DNA of 64,000 nucleotides, taken from positions 1-64,000 of the forward strand of contig JAFXLS010000095.1 of NCBI GenBank assembly GCA_017530965.1. The letters run 5' to 3'. This stretch comes from Fibrobacter sp. Its GTDB lineage: Bacteria > Fibrobacterota > Fibrobacteria > Fibrobacterales > Fibrobacteraceae. Both the position numbers and the translations under genes were made by a program. Below the pieces are notes generated by a model, which made no database searches, was not told the origin of the DNA, and worked only from the letters and a program-made list of their open reading frames with translations. The stretch's first letter is position 1; each line of letters begins with the position of its first letter. Shown one piece after another: positions 49,561 to 58,247 of the stretch.

Positions 49561-50338
49561 GGAGCCCCGTGAGCATGCGGAAAAGCTTCTCGTTTAGTGC
49601 GTTGTTGAGGGCGTCAGCTGCGGCGGTGTCTTCGAATCCCATGTCGCGGGCGCGTTCCCCGCAAATATCGATGCCTAAAATTTTTCGGTTCTGTGCGAGG
49701 TGTGTAAGCGTGGCGGTGAGTTGCTCAAACGTGAGCGAGCCTTGATCCCAGTTGGTGGCTGCCTCGGCTGTAGAGAGGGCATCCTTGTCGATAGAAAGGT
49801 AGATGTTAGACGAGAGATTTTCTGGATGTTTCTTCAGTTCGCTTTCTTTCACGAATTGCACACGGTCCAGGATTTCGGTGGCGTTTGCTTGGGTGAGATC
49901 TTCGCGGATTTCTTCAACCAGGTGGTCGGCGACTCCGATAACAGTTACATTCTGCACGAACTTGTTGTGGTCTAGAACTTCTTTAATCCAGCCTCCGCAA
50001 CTCAAGATTCCCTCGAATCTAGGCGGTTGCATATCGGGGTGGTGGTCGAATACCACAAGGTCAAAAGGCTCTTGAACGCAGTCCGTCCAGAGTTTGCTCA
50101 TGTAGTGGTAATTGCCGTTGTCGAAGAAATGAATGCCGATCGTATTATTACCAACGCTTTCGATTTGTTGGCCGAGAATCGCTTGTGCTTCGTCGTCGCA
50201 GTAGCAGTCGGAGCCGTCAATTTGAGTGCAATCAAACCAGCGGATTTCGCCGTCGGCAGTAGTAGACCTCCGCAGCTCTTGCATAAAGGGCTGCTCGGCG
50301 TAAACGCCTGTGAAATCTTGTATCGTAACCTTGATCAT
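49547..50338 (-). CDS. Arginase/UPF0489-fold-like protein
   Basis: A 263-residue protein with ureohydrolase-like metal motifs: VVFDHHPDMQ near residue 105, GIHFFDNGNYHYM before it, and IYLSIDKDAL near residue 185. These recall arginase/agmatinase-type DxHxD and SxDxD sites. I start it at ATG 50338 (MIKVTIQDFTGVYAEQ) because the longer frame to 50563 overlaps the upstream radical SAM gene; a strong ribosome binding site is not seen. The substrate is unknown. It sits between a radical SAM protein and an RNA synthase. Confidence 0.7.
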   Translation of the reverse strand: MIKVTIQDFTGVYAEQPFMQELRRSTTADGEIRWFDCTQIDGSDCYCDDEAQAILGQQIESVGNNTIGIHFFDNGNYHYMSKLWTDCVQEPFDLVVFDHHPDMQPPRFEGILSCGGWIKEVLDHNKFVQNVTVIGVADHLVEEIREDLTQANATEILDRVQFVKESELKKHPENLSSNIYLSIDKDALSTAEAATNWDQGSLTFEQLTATLTHLAQNRKILGIDICGERARDMGFEDTAAADALNNALNEKLFRMLTGLHGIQ

Positions 50339-50381
50339 TTCGCTAGAGATTGCCGCGCTATGGCCTTCATAAAATATAAAC

Positions 50382-51302
50382 TTATTTCCCGAAACGCTTG
50401 CAGAAGGTGCAACTTTGACAAAGCGGGTGGCGTAATTCGTGCTTTTCGAATCCTTCGCGGAGACTCTTGGCGGTAGGCGTTTCGAGAATTTCGGCAAGGC
50501 TTTGGTCTTCAATGTGCCCGAGCGTGATTTGCCCGCTATGGTCAAGGCAACAAGCGACAACACGACCGTCGTGCAGAATCGCTACATGCGTATCGAGGGC
50601 GCGGCATGTTCCTGTTGCGTTTCTCTCGTCTCTCGTCTTTCGTCTCTCGTCTAATATAGGCCATTCAAAGCGGGAATCTTGATGCAGGTAAATTCTTCCG
50701 ACAACGGGAAAACTCTTGTGCCGACTGCAGAAATGTTCCAACGAAATTTGCGCGCTAGGTTCGGCGCTGCTTGACGTGCTACTGAAAGCCTCATTTACTT
50801 TAGTGAGCATGGAGCGATTCCATGCGTCGCTAGCCGCATCGCCTACGTTCCAGAGCCTTAAATTAATGTAGAGATCTGGGCGAATGGCATTGGCCATCTT
50901 GCAAAAGTCGAGTACATCTTGGAGGTGGCGCGTGGCTATCTCTGGCGGAAGTTCGGCGTAGGCATGCGTTGAAAAATTCACCTGTCGCACGGCGGGGGAG
51001 GCAAGAATCAACTTGCCGGTGCGTGTAATGGTGGTGCCGTTTGTGGTCAAGTTCAGCTTTAGCGGAGTGGTTCCCAGTTTTTTCAGGAATAGGCCGAATC
51101 CCGGATGCAACGTGGGTTCGCCAAGCACATGAAAGTAGACGTTTTCGGCTACGGTTGTCGATTCGACAATACAACGCTCGAATAGTTCCGAACTCATGAA
51201 ATCACGCTTGCCATGCGGATTATCAGAAGAATCCTTTCCGCAAGGACAAAAGCTGCAATTCAAATTGCAAACATTCGTGATTTCGATGTAGACCGCGTTC
51301 AT
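50382..51302 (-). CDS. Radical SAM/SPASM domain protein
   Basis: A 306-residue protein. The N-terminal CNLNCSFC motif (Cys residues 12, 16 and 19) binds the SAM-coordinating 4Fe-4S cluster; EPTLHPGFGLF, NLTTNGTTI and FSTHAYAELPPEI follow. A C-terminal SPASM-like Cys set (TGTCRAL, VVACCLDHSGQ, HPLCQSCTFCKRF) would hold auxiliary clusters, as in enzymes that modify peptides or other large substrates. No precursor peptide was found nearby. The segment LDERRKTRDERN is encoded by a heptamer repeat (50623-50652), probably an insertion in a loop before the SPASM region. Confidence 0.87.
   Translation of the reverse strand: MNAVYIEITNVCNLNCSFCPCGKDSSDNPHGKRDFMSSELFERCIVESTTVAENVYFHVLGEPTLHPGFGLFLKKLGTTPLKLNLTTNGTTITRTGKLILASPAVRQVNFSTHAYAELPPEIATRHLQDVLDFCKMANAIRPDLYINLRLWNVGDAASDAWNRSMLTKVNEAFSSTSSSAEPSAQISLEHFCSRHKSFPVVGRIYLHQDSRFEWPILDERRKTRDERNATGTCRALDTHVAILHDGRVVACCLDHSGQITLGHIEDQSLAEILETPTAKSLREGFEKHELRHPLCQSCTFCKRFGK
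50623..50652 (-). repeat. Heptameric repeat inside the radical SAM gene
   Basis: Four 7-base units (TCTCGTC TCTCGTC TTTCGTC TCTCGTC) then TAA, as in the leader copy at 4260-4289. Here it is translated in the reverse sense as DERRKTRDER. Confidence 0.82.
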
Positions 51303-51305
51303 GTT

Positions 51306-52679
51306 TTATTTGAGTCTCAGTTTTTTCTGGGCGTAAATGCTTTGCCCGCCGTTGCAAATGAATGCGAATACGCATACGATAAAGAACGCGGGCAAGGTGT
51401 CGAATCCAAAAATTTCGGCTCCGATAAAGATGGGTGCCAAGAGCGTGTTGGTTGCTCCGCCAAAGACGGCAGCATAACCGAGGGCTGCTGCGAGCGGCAG
51501 GGGAACACCCACCATGGCGGCAATCCAAGCGCCGAAGGTTGCGCCGATGGCGAACAACGGCGTGACTTCGCCGCCCTTGAACCCGACGGCAATCGTTGCA
51601 ATCGTGAGTGCAAATTTCAGAATCCAGTCGCAGGCAAAAACCGTCGTGCCAACGGCGGCCCCGTTTGCAAAGCAATAATCAATCAGGTTCGTGCCCAGGC
51701 CCGCGTAGCGGCCCTGCCAGAATAACAGCAAAAGAAGGCTGATGGCGATGCCGACAAAGGCGATGCGCTTGACTGCATTCGGCAACTTGTTCGCGGCGAG
51801 TTTCTTGGCGAGCGAAAGCAACTTGGCAAAACCGCCACCGACGATGCCGAAAAGCACTCCGAGCAATGCAAGCTTCAGCACAAATTGAATATTCAATCCA
51901 GTTTCGTTCCACAGGAGTCCGGCCACATTCCAATCCGGGAACAGGGCGCTCAAATTCACAGAGAACTTTTCAAGTCCGAGCATTTCGGAAACCTTGTAGG
52001 CTGTAAATGCGGCGACTGTGGCGGGGAGTAATGCCGACAGATTCAAGTAGCCCACAAGCAAAACTTCGAGCGCAAGCGCAATGGCGGCGAGCGGCGTCTG
52101 GAAAAGCCCGGCAAAGCCTGCGGCCATGCCTGCAATCAGCAAAATCTTGCTTGCGTTTTCGATATGAATCTTTTTGCTGATGTTGTGCCCGAGAGTCGCG
52201 CCAATCTGAATCGCGACGCCTTCGCGGCCGGCGCTACCGCCGAACAAATGCGTAAGCCATGTGCTTACTGCAACCATCGGGATCATGCGCAGTGGAATTT
52301 CGCCTTCTTTGCCAAGGGCGACCCCGAAAACCATGTCCATGCCGCGTTCGGTGCCTTTGCCAAATTTTTTGTAACCAAGAACAATTGCAACACCAATCAA
52401 GGCGAGCCCCGGAATCCAGTAAAGTGGGTTGGCGTCGCGCACCGTGCTCACAGCCAAGAGTACCTGACCAAAGAAAGCCGTAAGTGCCCCCACAATTGCG
52501 CCTAATAGAACGGCGACAATCGTCAAAATCGGGAGGGAAAGCCATTTTTGAACAAATGCGCTGATTCTTGCCTTCATTTGTTCCTTCGCCATGCGCATCA
52601 TCTGTTCCTTCATTTCGGGAGACATGCCGGCGAATTGTTCCTTGAACTGGTTGTATTTGCCAAAATCTCTAAAATTCAT
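51306..52679 (-). CDS. ClC-family chloride channel/transporter
   Basis: A 457-residue protein with about ten hydrophobic helices. The selectivity signature GSAGREGVAIQIGA (near residue 147, with the gating Glu in GREG) and AAGFAGLFQTPLAAIALALEV match ClC channels; GGEVTPLFAIGATFGA and the C-terminal VFGGATNTLLAPIFIGAE are further family motifs. An N-terminal Met/Glu/Lys-rich helix (about 40 residues, MSPEMKEQMMRMAKEQMKAR) is unusual. Bacterial members are often fluoride or chloride exchangers. It is the outermost gene of a minus-strand run. Confidence 0.92.
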   Translation of the reverse strand: MNFRDFGKYNQFKEQFAGMSPEMKEQMMRMAKEQMKARISAFVQKWLSLPILTIVAVLLGAIVGALTAFFGQVLLAVSTVRDANPLYWIPGLALIGVAIVLGYKKFGKGTERGMDMVFGVALGKEGEIPLRMIPMVAVSTWLTHLFGGSAGREGVAIQIGATLGHNISKKIHIENASKILLIAGMAAGFAGLFQTPLAAIALALEVLLVGYLNLSALLPATVAAFTAYKVSEMLGLEKFSVNLSALFPDWNVAGLLWNETGLNIQFVLKLALLGVLFGIVGGGFAKLLSLAKKLAANKLPNAVKRIAFVGIAISLLLLLFWQGRYAGLGTNLIDYCFANGAAVGTTVFACDWILKFALTIATIAVGFKGGEVTPLFAIGATFGAWIAAMVGVPLPLAAALGYAAVFGGATNTLLAPIFIGAEIFGFDTLPAFFIVCVFAFICNGGQSIYAQKKLRLK

Positions 52680-52747
52680 GGATAATCCTTGATTGCGGCG
52701 TAAATTTAGAAATTTAGATAGAAAAACAGATTTAGTATATTTTAATT

Positions 52748-54721
52748 ATGAAATTGGATTCCCGCTCTAAAAAATCTTTAGTTAAAGTTTCTTTGGCGAT
52801 GTTGATGTCGTCACTCTTGGTGGCAGGACTTTCTTCATGCGCCTCGAATAAGCCGGATGCAAATTCGCCCGCGACCGAAAACGTGTCTGCGGAACGCCCG
52901 GCGGCACTCCCGCCTCAGCCTTCGACGCCTGTGACGGTGTTCGAGATGCGTTTTATCAATGCAGATAAGCAAGTGCGTGTGGTCAATAAGCCCACTCTTG
53001 CGGCGCTTGATTTCGCGGCGTATTTCAATAACCCGATTCGTTTGGCGGGCAAAGAAGAGAAACCCGAAAATTATACGGGCAAAATGGCATCGGCAAAGCT
53101 TGCGGATTATCCGTTCCCGATGCTGGATTCCCTTTCGGAATACGAACCTGCCGCTGTTGCGGGCCGCCAGCCTTTGGCATGGGAACCGCTTGCGAAGATT
53201 CTTTATGCTCAGACTGGAAACGATTCCCTTTCGCAGGTGTTGAATGCCGTTGAAGCGGTGAAGTGGGATGAACCCGATGTGTTCAGAGCCTTCCAGACGG
53301 TAACCCGTATGTGGGGTGTTCCCCTGAGCGATGGTTCGGTAGACTGGTGGGTCGAAGTGATGCCCGCCATGTGGACGGAACGTTCTGTGTTCTACGGAAA
53401 ACTGAAGCTGTCTTCGAAGGGTGAAACCGCAGAAATCCTGAATTATTACTTGACCGGCGAAATGAACATTGACGATGTCATGAACTGGGCTCGTACTTTG
53501 TCGTCTTACTGGTATCCGACTTTGAATACCGACTTGGAACCGCATACGGCCGGAGCCCCGTGGGAAGGTGACAAGAATAGGCCTTTTGCCGTGATGCGCG
53601 GAAACCCGATGGGAACTCCTATGTGGATTGCCTTTGAAGTACCTGCATTCCGCATGAATGATGAAGCCTTGCGCGCCAAGCGTACCGCGGATTCTTTGGC
53701 AGAGGCGGGCGAGGTGGTTCCGGTGAATCGTATACTTGATACGAATTCCGCATTCAGGCTTGAAACGCTTGCTTCGCTCGAAGGTTCCTGCCCTGAAAAT
53801 GCAGCGACGAAAAAGTTTCGTGATGCGCTCTCGAAAAAGCTTAAAAATCTGCCTAAGGAACAGAACGCTTGGGCTGGTGGCGACATGCTTTGGTTTAGAC
53901 GCAACGCTAACTACCTGCTTGCAGATAAAATAACCGGTCAGGATAGCTTGCATAATCCGCTCCCGCGCCTGCTGGAACTCAAAAAGTATCTGGATTCTCT
54001 GAATGTGCAACTTTTGGTGGTGCCGGTTCCTGTGAAAGAAGAAATTTATGGCGAACGCTTGGTCGAAGGCACCGCTGCGGACCTTTGCGTGAACCCCGCC
54101 GGTCGTGAATTTACCCGCGAAATGCTTGCGGCAGGGCTCGATGTGCTTGACCTTTACCCGGCCCTGATGGCGGCCAAGTCAGGGGATGAACCTCCTCATT
54201 ACAGCTACCAGCGTTACGATACTCATTGGGCTTTGCCCGGCATGATTGCGGCCATGGAATTGCTGGCTTCTCGCGTGACGCAGTACTCTTGGTACGCCGA
54301 ATCGGGCGCACAGCCAGGTTCCTTGAATCTTCAGGAAACTAAGACGCTTAGAGAAGGTGATTTGGTGGCTCATTTGCCCGATGCCGAAAAGTCCAAGTAT
54401 CCGGCAGATACCTTGCCGGTTATGAAGGTCTTCAAGGGCACCGAAGCTTATAAGGGTGGCAAGAATTCGCCGATTCTTCTGATGGGAGATTCCTTTACGG
54501 GCGTATTTGAATCCGTCGATCAAAAGAGCGGCGGCCCGGGCTCGCTTTTGGCTTATGCGACAGGGCTCGATGTACAGGTGCTTACCAGCTGGGGTGGCGG
54601 CCCGGGCGTGTACCACCGCATGATGAAAATGAAGAAGGACATGCAGAGCAAACGCCTCGTAATCTACATGATGACTGCTCGTGACTTCTGGCAATCTCCC
54701 ATGGAATGGGACGGTCTTTAG
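52748..54721 (+). CDS. AlgX/AlgJ-like SGNH lipoprotein
   Basis: A 657-residue protein with a lipobox (LSSC). The N-terminal half (residues 40-360) is an unrecognised envelope region with a predicted spacer. The C-terminal half resembles AlgX/AlgJ acetyl-transfer domains: an LLVVPVPVKEEIYG strand, YDTHWALPGM with the His (about residue 490) and LLMGDSFTGVF with the Ser near residue 579 as in SGNH hydrolases, ending in an ARDFWQSP motif. Homologues O-acetylate exopolysaccharide using MBOAT-supplied acetyl groups. It heads the five-gene operon ending at 62424. Confidence 0.8.
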   Translation: MKLDSRSKKSLVKVSLAMLMSSLLVAGLSSCASNKPDANSPATENVSAERPAALPPQPSTPVTVFEMRFINADKQVRVVNKPTLAALDFAAYFNNPIRLAGKEEKPENYTGKMASAKLADYPFPMLDSLSEYEPAAVAGRQPLAWEPLAKILYAQTGNDSLSQVLNAVEAVKWDEPDVFRAFQTVTRMWGVPLSDGSVDWWVEVMPAMWTERSVFYGKLKLSSKGETAEILNYYLTGEMNIDDVMNWARTLSSYWYPTLNTDLEPHTAGAPWEGDKNRPFAVMRGNPMGTPMWIAFEVPAFRMNDEALRAKRTADSLAEAGEVVPVNRILDTNSAFRLETLASLEGSCPENAATKKFRDALSKKLKNLPKEQNAWAGGDMLWFRRNANYLLADKITGQDSLHNPLPRLLELKKYLDSLNVQLLVVPVPVKEEIYGERLVEGTAADLCVNPAGREFTREMLAAGLDVLDLYPALMAAKSGDEPPHYSYQRYDTHWALPGMIAAMELLASRVTQYSWYAESGAQPGSLNLQETKTLREGDLVAHLPDAEKSKYPADTLPVMKVFKGTEAYKGGKNSPILLMGDSFTGVFESVDQKSGGPGSLLAYATGLDVQVLTSWGGGPGVYHRMMKMKKDMQSKRLVIYMMTARDFWQSPMEWDGL

Positions 54722-54726
54722 TCTCT

Positions 54727-55470
54727 ATGCTTGCTCGTCTTTCTGCTCTCGCTAAGCGATTCTTTTGGCCGATGCTGATTGTTGTTTTTGCAGCATCATT
54801 GGCGTTGGTGCTTTGGAGCGGACAAACTGAGAGAATGAGCTTTAGAGATGCAGCCTGTTCTTTTGAAGACAAGTTGCCCGGTTGCTTGGATGCTGTTTCG
54901 GAGTGGAATAGTGGCCTTGCTTTTTACGACAGTGCTTTGAAGGCAACCGGTGATACGTTGCAGAGCTTGAAAGCGTTGCTTTGGGAATACTGGAATTTGA
55001 AATTTGCCGGAGCGGGGGAGCCTGCGGTGGCGCAAAATTCCATATTGCCTTTGCGCGTTCTTGAAACCCGAAAATCCGGTTGCATGGGCCTTTCGTGGCT
55101 TGCCATGATGGTGGCAGAATCTAGGCAGATACCCCTTGCGGTTATCATGCTGCCGGGTCATGTGTTCTTGCGTTATGGGGACTCTGCGAATAGCGTGAAT
55201 TTGGAACCCAATCGAGAGGGCTATTCTTACACCGATGGCGAATATCGAGAAAAGTATAAAAAAGGCCCTTGGACGGGTCTTGAATTTAAGCCTTTGACCC
55301 CCACTCAATTTGTGGGACTAGCCGCCTTTAACATGGGTAATTTATATTTGGATAGTGATTTGCGCCGGGCTTTAACCTGGTACCGTATGGCCGAGGAATT
55401 TTTTTCGGAATATCCGGGCATTAAGGCGAATCAGGAAATTGCCAAAAGCCGCCTACCAGACCATTTGTAG
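54727..55470 (+). CDS. Transglutaminase-like (SirB1/core2-type) membrane-anchored protein
   Basis: A 247-residue protein with an N-terminal membrane anchor (KRFFWPMLIVVFAASLALVLWSG). It contains SGCMGLSWLAMMVAESRQIP with the Cys, LPGHVFLRYG with the His and NLEPNREG as acidic partner, the arrangement of transglutaminase-core proteins, plus a TPR-like tail (GLAAFNMGNLYLDSDLRRALTWYRM). It follows the SGNH lipoprotein by 5 bases; an upstream start at 54706 overlapping that gene is possible. The substrate is unknown; the family includes proteases and isopeptide-forming enzymes of the envelope. Confidence 0.78.
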   Translation: MLARLSALAKRFFWPMLIVVFAASLALVLWSGQTERMSFRDAACSFEDKLPGCLDAVSEWNSGLAFYDSALKATGDTLQSLKALLWEYWNLKFAGAGEPAVAQNSILPLRVLETRKSGCMGLSWLAMMVAESRQIPLAVIMLPGHVFLRYGDSANSVNLEPNREGYSYTDGEYREKYKKGPWTGLEFKPLTPTQFVGLAAFNMGNLYLDSDLRRALTWYRMAEEFFSEYPGIKANQEIAKSRLPDHL

Positions 55471-55505
55471 GCAGGCTTAGTGGCTGAATTTGCTATTTTT
55501 AGTAA

Positions 55506-58247
55506 ATGCGGCTATTTATTTATATTGCAGTTGTTTTGTTGCTTTGCGCCTGCTCTAATTCGGAGGGTGTTCCTGCTTCTCCGCAAAGTTCGCCGGTTGA
55601 TGTCGTTGACGATTCCCTTGCGGGAATGGTACGTGTCAATTCGATAGATGCAATAGCTGTTTTAGGAACCACGGACAATGATGCTCGTGCTAATGAACAG
55701 CCTGAAATGAAGGTGAAATTCAGTTATGATTTCTCTATTGGTCAGCATGAGGTGACTTGTGGGGAATTTGATTCCCTGATGAAATCGGCTTTCGGATTGG
55801 TTCTGAATTGTGCAAACGACCAATTTCCGGCTACAAATGTGACCTACTACGATGCTGTTCTGTATGCAAATGAACGCAGCAAGGCCGAAGGTTTTGATAC
55901 GGCCTATACCTATACTTCCGCAGATTTTGACTTTGAAAAGCACTGCACTAATCTAGAAGGCTTTGCATATCGCTCCGAGGCGAAGGCCTATCGTTTGCCG
56001 ACTGAGGCGGAGTGGGTTCTTGTTTCCAGTCAAAATTGGAATAATCGAAATGGATGGAATGCTGAAAATTCGGATTACAAACTGCATCCGGTTTGCAGCA
56101 AGCTGAATGCCGACGATAAATTTTGCGATCTGATTGGCAATGCCATGGAGTGGATGAATGACTGGCTTGGTGATTTCCGCGATACGACTCTAGAAAATTA
56201 TGTGGGTGCTCCCGATGGGGGAGCACTAGGCCAGCGTATTGTGAAGGGAGGTAGCTACCGCAATACGGCTGAATCTATCAAATGGTATAGTCGAGGCGAT
56301 ATTTATACGGTTACTTCATCTACCCGAGCCGATTATGTAGGCTTCCGCTTGGCATTCGGTGCCATTCCCGAGGCCGTATGGATGGGAAACGACGGTCGTG
56401 CGAATGATTCTCGAATAGTTTCGTTGGTGAATTCTGCGACAATTCGTTCTCTTGTTGGCACATACAAGGCGAAACTCGCTTTTAGAAACGACCTTTCTGG
56501 GAATCTTGCCTACGTCGATTACTCTGGCGGAATTCTTTCTGTTGTGGAAATTGTTGATACGATTGAAGTGTTCCATCCGGAGATATCTCCTGATGGCAGG
56601 CGTGTGGCTTTCTGTACGGGACTTGAAGGAGTGTCGGGTTCATCTTCTCTCTATGTTCGTGACTTGAATGCTGAAGGCTCAAATCTCGTGAAGCTCAATG
56701 TGGAAAGTGCCGTAATTCCCCGCTGGCGAGTTCTTGAAAACGGCGATACGGTAATAGTCTATGTGACTGATGCTGGTAACAACAAGGATGAATCCTCTTT
56801 CAAGTCGGCTTCAACCTGGCAGGTGAAATTCGCAAATGGCAAGTTTGACGTTCCTCAAAAACTTTTTGACGGGGCTTATCACGGCGGTATCAGCGAAGAC
56901 AATGCTCTGGCTATTACGGGGGCTCGCCTCCTTCGTGCCCGCGTTTCAGGGCGTGATACGGTATGGTACGATGGTGAACAAGCCTGCAATGCATCCCTTT
57001 CAAAAGATGGCAGTGAACGAATACTGTTCCTTGATTTCGGTGGAAAGACGGGACAAGCCTTTGTCGGGACAAACTATGGTACTCACGAACGCTTGTTGGT
57101 TACAGACAGCAGTGGAAAATTGATACAGTCCGTGGGGGCTCCAACCGGTTTTTCTTTTGACCATAGCGAATGGGCTAAGGCGTCTGGCAATCTTGTGGTT
57201 GCGACTTTGACGAATTCGAATGGCGCCCATCAGAAAATTGTACTTGTAAATCTTGCCGATAGTTCGATTGTTGCTCTTATTGAAGGTGATGAACTCTGGC
57301 ATCCCTGTCTTTGGGCGGCAGAAAATTCTTTTGTCAACGATGATACTTCGCTAGATCTGGATAGCGCCGGAATTTATTTTAATAATTTGGGTGGAGAAGC
57401 GGCAATAGTTCTTCGCTACAAAATGGAACTCTTGTGGGATTATAGGGATTCTGCTAATGTCGTGGTGGTAGGGTCGTCGCGGCCGCTTAATGGCATCAAC
57501 CCCATGGAACTGGGTGAGCCTTTTTTTGCGATAAATCTTTCTAATATCCCCAATATGATGGTTACTTCTGAATACCTGTTGCTGAATTATGTGTTCCCTC
57601 ACGTAAAAAATTTAAAATACGTAGTTGTTTCTCTTGATATTGATTTGTGGTACCATAGTGAATCGGAAAGCTATAACGTTTTCTATCAGGAATATCTGAA
57701 TTATCCTGGCTATGTTTATGACATGAATCATAACTATTGGAAATATGGTTTTCCTGAACAATTAAGCCGCTTGACTAAAGAGTCCCTTGGGGCGGAGTAT
57801 TATCAGAATCTTCTGGTAAAATCTCGCGGCAGTGTCTACGAAGAGTCGAATTCGTGGGAGGATAATCCTTCTTTGGATAATGACAGTACATGGAGAGATG
57901 AGCTTTTTTATAATTACGAAGCGAGTTTAAACCACTTGAAAAATATATTACGTGAATCGGAAAGAACCGGTGTCTATGTAATTGGAATTGTATTCCCACA
58001 GAGTCCGAATTTTAAGAAAACAGGTTCGTTCGGAAGATATGGTATTCGAAGAAGTGAAGCCCCTGCGTTGTTGGATAATCTGAAAAAACTTGAAAAAGAA
58101 TATCCTCATTTTGTTTTCTGGGATGAAAACAAAATGGGCTCGCATGATTATAAGGATGAAATGGCTATGAATAGGGATCATTTGAGTGTCCTTGGTGCAT
58201 CGAAGCTGACATCACGCCTGGATTCCCTTTTGAGGACGTTGAAATGA
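55506..58247 (+). CDS. TIGR02171-family lipoprotein, first copy
   Basis: A 913-residue lipoprotein (lipobox LLLCAC). Residues about 50-290 are an FGE-sulfatase-type (SUMF1-like) domain: YDFSIGQHEVTCGEFDSLM, RLPTEAEWVLV, GNAMEWMNDWLG, GGSYRN and GFRLA. Residues about 300-610 read as TolB-like propeller blades (HPEISPDGRRVAFCTG, VIPRWRVLENGDT). The last 270 residues look SGNH-like: VVVVGSSRPLNGI near 654 and NRDHLSVLGASKL near 890. This is the Fibrobacter paralogous family I know as TIGR02171, of unknown function. Its stop overlaps the next start (ATGA). Confidence 0.9.
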   Translation: MRLFIYIAVVLLLCACSNSEGVPASPQSSPVDVVDDSLAGMVRVNSIDAIAVLGTTDNDARANEQPEMKVKFSYDFSIGQHEVTCGEFDSLMKSAFGLVLNCANDQFPATNVTYYDAVLYANERSKAEGFDTAYTYTSADFDFEKHCTNLEGFAYRSEAKAYRLPTEAEWVLVSSQNWNNRNGWNAENSDYKLHPVCSKLNADDKFCDLIGNAMEWMNDWLGDFRDTTLENYVGAPDGGALGQRIVKGGSYRNTAESIKWYSRGDIYTVTSSTRADYVGFRLAFGAIPEAVWMGNDGRANDSRIVSLVNSATIRSLVGTYKAKLAFRNDLSGNLAYVDYSGGILSVVEIVDTIEVFHPEISPDGRRVAFCTGLEGVSGSSSLYVRDLNAEGSNLVKLNVESAVIPRWRVLENGDTVIVYVTDAGNNKDESSFKSASTWQVKFANGKFDVPQKLFDGAYHGGISEDNALAITGARLLRARVSGRDTVWYDGEQACNASLSKDGSERILFLDFGGKTGQAFVGTNYGTHERLLVTDSSGKLIQSVGAPTGFSFDHSEWAKASGNLVVATLTNSNGAHQKIVLVNLADSSIVALIEGDELWHPCLWAAENSFVNDDTSLDLDSAGIYFNNLGGEAAIVLRYKMELLWDYRDSANVVVVGSSRPLNGINPMELGEPFFAINLSNIPNMMVTSEYLLLNYVFPHVKNLKYVVVSLDIDLWYHSESESYNVFYQEYLNYPGYVYDMNHNYWKYGFPEQLSRLTKESLGAEYYQNLLVKSRGSVYEESNSWEDNPSLDNDSTWRDELFYNYEASLNHLKNILRESERTGVYVIGIVFPQSPNFKKTGSFGRYGIRRSEAPALLDNLKKLEKEYPHFVFWDENKMGSHDYKDEMAMNRDHLSVLGASKLTSRLDSLLRTLK

